6,527 nt of DNA from an uncultured Lachnospiraceae bacterium (lineage in GTDB: Bacteria > Bacillota > Clostridia > Lachnospirales > Lachnospiraceae): assembly GCA_934434905.1 (NCBI GenBank), contig CAKSAI010000185.1, positions 1-6,527 on the forward strand, read 5' to 3'. Position numbers and translations under genes: made by a program. The notes beneath the pieces were generated by a model. The model was not told the origin of the DNA and ran no database searches. It saw nothing but the letters and a program-made list of their open reading frames with translations. Within the stretch, counting starts at the first letter, position 1, and each line of letters opens with the position of its first letter. Below, one piece after another: positions 1-5,537 of the stretch.

Positions 1-73
1 GTGTAACTGCATAGAGCAGAAAGATCAGAAAAATGATCCATGTAAACAAACCGTGTCTTTTAAAATGCTTCAT
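1..73 (-). CDS. Start of a membrane protein gene, possibly a sugar ABC transporter permease (3' end outside window)
   Basis: Twenty-four codons are visible, reading MKHFKRHGLF then TWIIFLIFLLYAVT: a short basic N-terminus followed by a hydrophobic run that looks like a first membrane segment in the N-in orientation. The ATG (73-71) overlaps the TGA of the glycosidase gene (72-70) as ATGA. A very good ribosome binding site, AAAGGAGA at 86-79, lies five bases upstream inside the last codons of that gene, so translation is probably coupled. The basic-then-hydrophobic start, ending LLYAVT, resembles the N-terminus of MalG/MalF-type (CUT1) carbohydrate ABC permeases, and such a gene would suit a glycosidase operon. 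With so few residues any other integral membrane protein remains possible. That a gene starts here is well supported; its function is a guess. Confidence 0.6.
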   Translation of the reverse strand, partial: MKHFKRHGLFTWIIFLIFLLYAVT

Positions 74-2184
74 TTGAATCTCCTTTCTTTTATCATCTCC
101 ACAGACTCGCAGATCAGCTTTCCTATGACCGCTCCGAATCCGTGATTACAGCTTGCATTTTCATCATAGAACTCCCAGATCGTTCCTGTCCGCTCCGCCA
201 TCTTTAAGAATCTCTCTTTACACTCCCCAAGAAGCAGCTCATACTCTCCCATGTTGTACAGCGCCAGCAACCGCAGGATTCCGCCGATAAACATGGCAGA
301 AGGGCAGATCGTCCCTTTGTACCGGCTATTTCGGAAGCGATTCTTAAAGTCCTCATAGACCCCGGTTTCTTCCTCTGCAATCCGAAAGAAGGCGGCAAAG
401 ATCTGGCATAACTCACTGACATTGTCCGTCAGTTTCAGACCTCCTTCTGTCCGAACTGCATTATCTATAAATATCCCCTCATGATATGACATCTTCCGGA
501 TGCATTCCTTTAATGCTTCTGATCTTCGCAGCAGTTCTTCGTCCTGTAGCAGAACGCCTGCCGCACGCAGCGCCTCTGCATAGAGCATATTGGATGGAAA
601 ATTCACGCCCTCTGTAAAATCCGTTGCTTTACTCCACTCTACAAACACCCATCCTTCCAGATTCTCCAGCAAACCGTATTCATTCTCATATTTTCGGAAG
701 AAATCCAGTATATCCAATATCCTCTGCCGATGAAGCGCTATAAATCCGCTATCCCCTGTTCTGTCCAGATAATCCTCCAATTCCAACACATACCATAAGA
801 TCCAGTTCGGAATATACGTATTCTTATCTCTGACGTTGGAAGGATAACACATGGGCATGATCCCCTTATGCTCAAACACCTCATTTTCATACAGCAGATA
901 GTTCTCCAAAAAGTTTTTTTCCACTTTACTCTGTTTTGTGAAAAACCGCTCTGCCTTTCCCAGAAAATAGCTGTCGCAAAGCCATCCTGCCCGCTCTCTG
1001 GAAGGACAATCGGTAAAAATATCGTAAGCGTTCTGCGCGAATGTATTTTCAGCAGCCGCAACGATCGTACGAAGCTCCTTCTCCATGACGGGCATTTTAA
1101 AGCCTTCCACATCCGGATTCTCAATGCAAATGACAGACACAGCTTCTATTTCCGCTTCTCCGTCTATGATAAGCTGAATATATTTTGCTGAGTACACCTC
1201 CTGTGAATATAACGTGTAGTCTCCTTTTCCCAGATTCCATTTTATCCCATGTATGATCTGTTCCCGGTTAAAGCTGACATATCCGTCTATCAGAAGATCA
1301 TCATACGTAAGCCACAATATTGTCTTTTTGGCAGCTTTAACTTTTATCTTGAATTTTCCGCAGTACACATGAGGAAATGCATAAACCAGAGTCCGCAGTC
1401 CGCGGTGCTTCTTGCTCTCTTCCGTCTTTGGCTCCCTGAACTCTGCCTCGTCATCCTTCGCCTCGTCGAAGCGGAAGGAAAGCAATTCCCGGCTCAATAT
1501 GCAGTCACATTCACTCCTTGCGAAGCTGTCAAGCTCCGCCCCGGTATCAAGCAGTCTTGTCAATCCGTTCTCCCAGTTCTTCGGCGTCCCCCGGTATGCT
1601 GTACCACTCTTGATACACTCCGCAGCTCTTTCCGTATTATTGGAATATGAGACTCCTCGTTCCTGAATCCTCGGACATGCTGCACTCCTTGTTCCTATCC
1701 TCGGGAAATGGCTGCCTGCTATCCGCTTGCGGTCCTCTCTCATATCATAAACTTCCACAAACCCACGCTGGCTGGACATCCGTTCGACCCGGCATAACTT
1801 ATCCGTCATCTTATAGCATTTGAAATCTGCTGTCTCCCTGATTACCTCCCCGTCCGCCAGGACGTTGGCTCCGAACAATGGGTTTTCCTTTGCAAAAGAA
1901 AGTGTACTGGTATGATTGGACTGCACATAAACAGCGACTTCATTTACTTCCTCTGTTAAATAGGAACTGATATCCAGTCTTTCGATACGGCTATATCTCT
2001 TTGCGGCACGACCGGGCCCATATGCTGCAAACTGTCCGTTGATGAACAGATTATAAACGTCCTTAGCAACGAGTACGATCTTTGCCTCTTCATACCTTCC
2101 GATGTGGCAGCAAAAACACAATTCAACATTCTGTTTTTCCTCAATATCCCCCCAAACCGTCTGCAAATTACCAGTTTTATCCAT
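70..2184 (-). CDS. GH78-family glycoside hydrolase, alpha-L-rhamnosidase-like, cytoplasmic
   Basis: Predicted to hydrolyse terminal alpha-L-rhamnosyl (or related) residues from imported oligosaccharides or glycosides. Numbering is from the upstream ATG at 2217. Residues about 30-160 resemble the N-terminal beta domain of bacterial rhamnosidases (LFINGQFAAYGPGR), about 275-365 a beta-sandwich, and about 375-705 the (alpha/alpha)6 barrel. Motif DCPSRERAGWLCD (403-415) supplies D403, E408 and D415 with the spacing of the catalytic acidic residues of Bacillus RhaB. TIWE (679-682) with CNHGFG (690-695) matches the region of the general base, so the site looks intact. No signal peptide is visible. 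The protein ends 33 residues after E682, so the usual C-terminal beta domain is missing. I prefer the ATG at 2184 over 2217: it has AAAAAAGG ten bases upstream, while 2217 has no Shine-Dalgarno. It is divergent from the AraC-type gene. The family is secure; the sugar specificity is not. Confidence 0.88.
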   Translation of the reverse strand: MDKTGNLQTVWGDIEEKQNVELCFCCHIGRYEEAKIVLVAKDVYNLFINGQFAAYGPGRAAKRYSRIERLDISSYLTEEVNEVAVYVQSNHTSTLSFAKENPLFGANVLADGEVIRETADFKCYKMTDKLCRVERMSSQRGFVEVYDMREDRKRIAGSHFPRIGTRSAACPRIQERGVSYSNNTERAAECIKSGTAYRGTPKNWENGLTRLLDTGAELDSFARSECDCILSRELLSFRFDEAKDDEAEFREPKTEESKKHRGLRTLVYAFPHVYCGKFKIKVKAAKKTILWLTYDDLLIDGYVSFNREQIIHGIKWNLGKGDYTLYSQEVYSAKYIQLIIDGEAEIEAVSVICIENPDVEGFKMPVMEKELRTIVAAAENTFAQNAYDIFTDCPSRERAGWLCDSYFLGKAERFFTKQSKVEKNFLENYLLYENEVFEHKGIMPMCYPSNVRDKNTYIPNWILWYVLELEDYLDRTGDSGFIALHRQRILDILDFFRKYENEYGLLENLEGWVFVEWSKATDFTEGVNFPSNMLYAEALRAAGVLLQDEELLRRSEALKECIRKMSYHEGIFIDNAVRTEGGLKLTDNVSELCQIFAAFFRIAEEETGVYEDFKNRFRNSRYKGTICPSAMFIGGILRLLALYNMGEYELLLGECKERFLKMAERTGTIWEFYDENASCNHGFGAVIGKLICESVEMIKERRFK

Positions 2185-2219
2185 TGCGCCACTACCTTTT
2201 TTCGTGATTTTAACCATAT

Positions 2220-2246
2220 ATATCTAGATATCAGTGTATCATATCT
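2220..2246. promoter_or_regulatory. Possible operator: AT-rich palindrome and repeated ATATCT motif in the divergent spacer
   Basis: ATATCTAGATAT (2220-2231) is a perfect 12-base palindrome. ATATCT recurs at 2241-2246, exactly 21 bases from the first copy (two helical turns), and also forms an inverted pair with AGATAT at 2226-2231 across nine bases. AraC-type regulators commonly bind paired half-sites about 21 bases apart, and this spacer separates an AraC-type gene from its likely target. The sequence is AT-rich, so chance occurrence is quite possible. No convincing -35 box was found for the glycosidase gene; TATGAT (2243-2238) or TATTAT (2266-2261) on the minus strand could be its -10. A poor -35 would fit an activator-dependent promoter. 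Confidence 0.25.
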
Positions 2247-2302
2247 GTGTTTTAAATGGTATAATAAAATTGTTTTGTTTTTGTATTATTTTGCCATTTT
2301 TA

Positions 2303-2331
2303 TTGACGCCGATTTCAGAATGATTTATACT
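2303..2331 (+). promoter_or_regulatory. Sigma-70-type promoter of the AraC-family gene
   Basis: TTGACG (2303-2308) and TATACT (2326-2331) are separated by exactly 17 bases; each differs from consensus at one position. Transcription would start near 2338, leaving a leader of about 23 bases before the ATG at 2361. No inverted repeat overlaps these boxes, so constitutive low-level expression of the regulator is plausible. Confidence 0.7.
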
Positions 2332-2345
2332 GAAGAAAACCACGT

Positions 2346-2353
2346 GGAAGGAG
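2346..2353 (+). promoter_or_regulatory. Ribosome binding site of the AraC-family gene
   Basis: GGAAGGAG lies seven bases before ATG 2361. It is a strong Shine-Dalgarno match and fixes the start codon. Confidence 0.85.
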
Positions 2354-2360
2354 ACTGAAA

Positions 2361-3194
2361 ATGAGACAATTTTGCATCATATCCCCGGACAATTCCAACA
2401 CCAATTTTCATTGTCGCTCTTATGAACGATACCATTACAAAGAAAATCTAACCGGACATTATCATATGCACTCCTTTTCCGAGATCTTCTTTGTCACAGA
2501 GGGAGATGGATTCTTTCTCCTGAAGGATAAAAAAATACCCATTCATCGCGGAATGGTCGTTATAAACAACGGCGATACCCTGCACACGGAGGCTTCGCAT
2601 CCGGGCGCTGAACTGGAATACGCGGTACTGTGTGTTGAAAACTTATCATTTCTCTCAAGCAACAAGAAAGAAGAAAGCACTTTCTTCCTTGACTTCTCCA
2701 AAGATTATGACACGGTTTTTGATTTCATCCGACTGATCGAGTGGGAATGGAATGTGCGTGAGCCCTTCTGGCAGTGTGCACTGCAGACCGAGTTCAACCG
2801 TTTCATCCTGTTCGTCCTCCGGAAATCGAACCTTCTTGCGCTCCCTGTTCAGACTGCAAGCAGTCCAAACCCGCTTGCAAACGTTCACCTCTATCTGACT
2901 GCAAATTTCGGGGAAGATATTACACTGGACAAATTATCGGACATTTTTTGTATGAACAAGTATTATCTTGCCCATACCTTCAAGAAGATTTACGGAGACA
3001 GCATTATGCATACGTTAAATCAGATCCGGTGCCAGACCGCCAAAAACCTTCTGGAGTCCAGCAACTATCCGATCAATGAGATCTCAACCGTTGTCGGTTT
3101 TAACTCCTGTTCCTATTTTTCAAAGACATATCGGAAAATCTACGGGGAAACACCCATGCAGACAAGAAATTCTTATTTTAAAGAGAAAAGGTGA
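2361..3194 (+). CDS. AraC-family transcriptional regulator with N-terminal cupin sensor domain
   Basis: A 277-residue one-component regulator of typical family length. Residues about 20-95 form an AraC-type cupin ligand-binding/dimerisation domain; the HYHMHSFSEIFFVTEGDG stretch (33-50) and the later RGMVVINNGDTLHTE (63-77) are characteristic strands. A linker and helical region follow (about 105-165). The C-terminus (about 172-273) holds two helix-turn-helix motifs: one around 187-211 (ITLDKLSDIFCMNKYYLAHTF) and one around 237-261, followed by the family signature region (VVGFNSCSYFSKTYRKIYGETP). It is transcribed divergently from the GH78-type gene, so it most likely activates that operon in response to a sugar released by the enzyme or imported with it. 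The effector is unknown, and neighbour control is inferred only from gene arrangement. It is convergent with the Opp operon and unlikely to be co-regulated with it. Confidence 0.93.
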   Translation: MRQFCIISPDNSNTNFHCRSYERYHYKENLTGHYHMHSFSEIFFVTEGDGFFLLKDKKIPIHRGMVVINNGDTLHTEASHPGAELEYAVLCVENLSFLSSNKKEESTFFLDFSKDYDTVFDFIRLIEWEWNVREPFWQCALQTEFNRFILFVLRKSNLLALPVQTASSPNPLANVHLYLTANFGEDITLDKLSDIFCMNKYYLAHTFKKIYGDSIMHTLNQIRCQTAKNLLESSNYPINEISTVVGFNSCSYFSKTYRKIYGETPMQTRNSYFKEKR

Positions 3195-3247
3195 TGTGGG
3201 TGGAGGCTATTGTAAAGGTTCCGATTTACAGCCGCCTCCACGCACAT
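3194..3247. repeat. Long imperfect hairpin immediately after the AraC-family stop codon
   Basis: ATGTGGGTGGAGGC (3194-3207) pairs with GCCTCCACGCACAT (3234-3247), with a single G-G mismatch. After a 3x3 internal loop, TGTAAA (3211-3216) pairs with TTTACA (3225-3230) around an eight-base loop. About 19 pairs form in total. The stem begins at the last base of the TGA stop. No T-run follows it on the plus strand, so it is not a classic Rho-independent terminator. It could protect the mRNA 3' end or be part of a dispersed palindromic repeat. Confidence 0.75.
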
Positions 3248-3317
3248 GCGCAAAACCAGTCGGCACAGCTGCCTGTCGCTGCTACGCAGCTTTTCGTTTT
3301 GCTTATGTGGGTGGAGG
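3235..3317. repeat. 22-base imperfect inverted repeat that competes with the preceding hairpin
   Basis: The arm at 3235-3256 (CCTCCACGCACAT then GCGCAAAAC) is complementary to 3296-3317 (GTTTTGCTT then ATGTGGGTGGAGG) at 19 of 22 positions. The left arm is also the right arm of the 3194-3247 hairpin, so the two structures exclude each other. The 39 bases enclosed hold smaller stems (GGCA/TGCC at 3262-3273 and GCTGC/GCAGC at 3278-3290). Confidence 0.7.
3278..3300 (+). terminator. Possible weak Rho-independent terminator of the AraC-family gene
   Basis: A GCTGC-TAC-GCAGC stem (3278-3290) is followed directly by TTTTCGTTTT (3291-3300). The stem is only five pairs and the T-tract is interrupted by CG. 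It sits inside the larger inverted repeat, which may strengthen or mask it. Confidence 0.35.
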
Positions 3318-3333
3318 TTCCTGATTCCAGTCC

Positions 3334-3396
3334 CAGATAAACCAACAGGCAGTCTCCTACGAGCAAGCTCGTCAAGACCGCCTGTTGATCTATCTG
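3334..3396. terminator. Large hairpin near the oppF stop, possible transcription barrier
   Basis: The stem is built from nested pairs: CAGAT (3334-3338)/ATCTG (3392-3396), CAACAGGC (3343-3350)/GCCTGTTG (3380-3387), GTCT (3352-3355)/AGAC (3375-3378) and ACGAG (3359-3363)/CTCGT (3368-3372), closed by CAAG. It lies 21 bases downstream of the oppF stop on the minus strand and would also fold in plus-strand read-through RNA. Neither side has a proper T-run (only GTTTATC is present within the distal arm on the minus strand), so termination is uncertain. The hairpin is clear; its role is inferred. Confidence 0.45.
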
Positions 3397-3417
3397 TGTC
3401 TGTAAATCGGAACACTC

Positions 3418-4389
3418 TTAGTCATATAGGTGGCAGGCAACCACATGGCCATTTCCCATATCCTTGGCTATCGGCTCCACTTCTTTACACTTCTCCATGC
3501 ACTGTGCACAGCGTGTGTGGAACTTACAGCCCTTGGGCGGGTTGGCCGGGGACGGAATATCGCCCTCCAGGATGATCCGATTCATCTTCACATCCGGGTC
3601 AGCCACCGGCACTGCAGAGAACAGTGCCTTCGTGTAGGGGTGCAGAGGCTGGGCAAAGATCTCCTCCTTGGAACCGGTCTCCACCATGCTCCCCAGGTAC
3701 ATAACTCCGATCCAGTCCGAGATATGCTCTACCACGGACAGGTCATGGGAGATAAACAGGTAGGTCAGCTGACGCTGCTCCTGCAGGTCCTTCATCAGGT
3801 TGATGATCTGCGCCTGGATGGACACATCCAGCGCGGATACCGGCTCGTCACAGACGATAAAGTCCGGATTTAAGGCCAGGGCTCTGGCAATACAGATACG
3901 CTGCCGCTGCCCGCCGGAAAATTCGTGAGGATAGCGGTCGATATAGTAAGGCCGCAGACCGCATTCCTTCATGATCTCCAAAACATAATCCTTGTACTCG
4001 TCCTTGGACACGATGTTGTGCTCACGCACCGCCTCGCCGATGATCTCACCCACCGGCATACGGGGATCCAGAGAGGAGAAAGGATCCTGGAAGATCATCT
4101 GCATCTTGGGACGCAGTGGCCGCAGCTCCTTCCGCTTCTTGGAACAGATGTCCTCACCGTTAATCCTCACCTGACCGGAGGTCGGCTCCGTTAAGCGTAG
4201 CATGGAGCGTCCGATGGTGGTCTTACCACAGCCGGATTCGCCCACCAGTCCGAAGGTCTGCCCCTTCTGGATGTTGAAGCTGACACCGTCCACAGCCCGC
4301 ACATGTCCTACGGTTCTCTGTAAAAGGCCGGCTTTGATGGGGAAGTATTTTTTCAGATCTTTAACCTCAACAACATATTCCTTATCCAT
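3418..4389 (-). CDS. oppF: Oligopeptide/dipeptide ABC transporter ATP-binding protein, OppF/DppF type
   Basis: A 323-residue cytoplasmic ATPase that would pair with the OppD-type subunit to power peptide import. Visible motifs: Walker A GESGCGKT (50-57), Q-loop glutamine 101 in FQDPFSSLDP, signature FSGGQRQR (157-164), Walker B FIVCDE (177-182), D-loop SALD (185-188) and switch histidine 215 in LFISHD. The C-terminal oligopeptide-transporter domain starts near HPYTKAL (250-256) and contains C288, C294, C297, C301 and C319. Length is normal for OppF. The ATG at 4389 shares one base with the oppD stop (TAATG), and AAGGAGG at 4405-4399 lies nine bases upstream, so translation is probably coupled. 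It is the last gene of the operon. The substrate could be oligopeptides, dipeptides or another Opp-family ligand; no binding protein is in the window to decide. Confidence 0.93.
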   Translation of the reverse strand: MDKEYVVEVKDLKKYFPIKAGLLQRTVGHVRAVDGVSFNIQKGQTFGLVGESGCGKTTIGRSMLRLTEPTSGQVRINGEDICSKKRKELRPLRPKMQMIFQDPFSSLDPRMPVGEIIGEAVREHNIVSKDEYKDYVLEIMKECGLRPYYIDRYPHEFSGGQRQRICIARALALNPDFIVCDEPVSALDVSIQAQIINLMKDLQEQRQLTYLFISHDLSVVEHISDWIGVMYLGSMVETGSKEEIFAQPLHPYTKALFSAVPVADPDVKMNRIILEGDIPSPANPPKGCKFHTRCAQCMEKCKEVEPIAKDMGNGHVVACHLYD

Positions 4390-5528
4390 TACGCTTCCCC
4401 TCCTTCCTTCTTATTCTGGCGCAGATAACAGCTTACCTTGTGAGTCTCACTTAAGGCGATCAGTTCGGGATACGCACCCTCACAGGTCTCCATACAGAAC
4501 TCACAGCGATTCTTGAAATAGCAGTGCTCCGGCAGGTTGATGGGGTTCGGCACATTTCCCGGAATGGAGTACAGCCGATCCACCTTCTGATTCATCATGG
4601 GACGCGACTTCATCAGGCCAATGGTATAGGGATGCGATGGATGATGGAAGATATCATCGGCAGTTCCCTGCTCCACGATACGTCCCGCGTACATTACCAC
4701 CACATAATCCGCCATCTCCGCCACCACACCCAGGTCATGGGTGATCAGCATGATAGAGGCGTTGATCTTGTCCTTCAAGTCACGTAAGAGATCCAAGATC
4801 TGTGCCTGGATGGTCACATCCAGAGCCGTAGTGGGCTCGTCTGCAATGATCAGCGCCGGATCGCAGGCCAGAGCCATGGCGATCACTACACGCTGACGCA
4901 TACCGCCGGACAGCTCATGAGGATAATTCTTTAAGATTCCTTCCCGGACGATTCCTACCAGCTTCAGTGTCTCCAGCGCTCTGGCTTCCACTTCCTTTTT
5001 GCTCATCTCCGGGTTGTGGAGGCTGATACATTCACACAGCTGGTTTCCGATGGTAAATACCGGATTCAGGGTCGTCATAGGCTCCTGGAAGATCATAGAG
5101 ATCTCATTTCCCCGGATCTTCTCCATCTCCTTGATGCTGGCCTTAGCCAGATCTATGGCACGCCCGGTAGACTGCTGGTTGTAGCGGATATGTCCGCCGG
5201 CAATCTGTCCCTGGGGTCCCTGTAAGAGCCGCATAACAGACAGGCTTGTCACAGACTTACCGCATCCGGACTCTCCCACCACGCCGATGGTCTTTCCTCT
5301 TGGGATATCAAAGGTCACACCGTCCACAGCCTTCACGGTTCCCACATCGGTATAGAAATACGTCTTCAGATCGTCGAACTCGATAATGTTCTCCGGATCC
5401 TTCATGGTGGTGATATACTCGGACTCCGGCAGCCGCTTGTGGTGCATCATTTTATTGTACTCGCGATACTTCTTCGCGTTATATTTCTTGATTGCTCTTA
5501 AATCTTTCTTCTGCTCCTTGTTTGCCAA
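4389..5528 (-). CDS. oppD: Oligopeptide/dipeptide ABC transporter ATP-binding protein, OppD/DppD type, with N-terminal extension
   Basis: ATPase subunit of the peptide importer. Numbered from the GTG at 5537 (382 residues): Walker A GESGCGKS (88-95), Q-loop Q151 in FQEPMTTLNP, signature LSGGMRQR (209-216), Walker B LIIADE (229-234), D-loop TALD (237-240), switch H267. The C-terminal peptide-transporter domain (about 302-374) carries C339, C345, C348, C352 and C370. The ABC domain begins only at about residue 51 (IIEFDDLKTYF); before it is a lysine/arginine/tyrosine-rich stretch absent from typical OppD proteins of about 330-345 residues. I prefer the TTG at 5528 (379 residues): AGGTGA lies five bases upstream, whereas for GTG 5537 the only AGG is three bases away. 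The start is nine bases after the permease stop. Family assignment is secure; the start is moderately sure. Confidence 0.92.
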   Translation of the reverse strand: MANKEQKKDLRAIKKYNAKKYREYNKMMHHKRLPESEYITTMKDPENIIEFDDLKTYFYTDVGTVKAVDGVTFDIPRGKTIGVVGESGCGKSVTSLSVMRLLQGPQGQIAGGHIRYNQQSTGRAIDLAKASIKEMEKIRGNEISMIFQEPMTTLNPVFTIGNQLCECISLHNPEMSKKEVEARALETLKLVGIVREGILKNYPHELSGGMRQRVVIAMALACDPALIIADEPTTALDVTIQAQILDLLRDLKDKINASIMLITHDLGVVAEMADYVVVMYAGRIVEQGTADDIFHHPSHPYTIGLMKSRPMMNQKVDRLYSIPGNVPNPINLPEHCYFKNRCEFCMETCEGAYPELIALSETHKVSCYLRQNKKEGGEA

Positions 5529-5537
5529 AGTTCTCAC

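Larger units (their letters stand above)
3218..3413. repeat. 196-base element bounded by perfect 14-base inverted repeats
   Basis: GTTCCGATTTACAG (3218-3231) and CTGTAAATCGGAAC (3400-3413) are exact reverse complements and nearly span the spacer between the two convergent genes. A degenerate direct copy, GGTTCCTGATTCCAG, lies at 3316-3330. No flanking target-site duplication was seen and there is no coding capacity for a transposase. If mobile, this would be a small non-autonomous palindromic element; that is inference. Confidence 0.5.

Noticed and set aside
868..1650. Plus-strand open frames opposite the glycosidase gene (868-1191, 1249-1650, 1412-1666)
   Set aside because: They lie wholly antisense to a gene with clear domain content, have no ribosome sites I could see, and their proteins lack recognisable motifs.
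2218..2360. Riboswitch or T-box upstream of the AraC-family gene
   Set aside because: The promoter leaves only about 23 bases of leader before the ATG, too short for such an element.
3173..3415. Minus-strand open frame of 80 codons across the araC-oppF spacer
   Set aside because: It is made almost entirely of the inverted-repeat sequence and overlaps the araC 3' end. It has no convincing ribosome site and no recognisable domain. More likely a by-product of the repeat than a gene.
3194..3417. CRISPR array or tRNA-like structure in the repeat-rich spacer
   Set aside because: Repeats are inverted and unequal, spacers are not of uniform length, and no cloverleaf with T-loop or CCA end is present.
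3430..5225. Several plus-strand open frames opposite oppF and oppD
   Set aside because: They are antisense shadows of GC-rich ATPase genes whose Walker and signature motifs are all on the minus strand.
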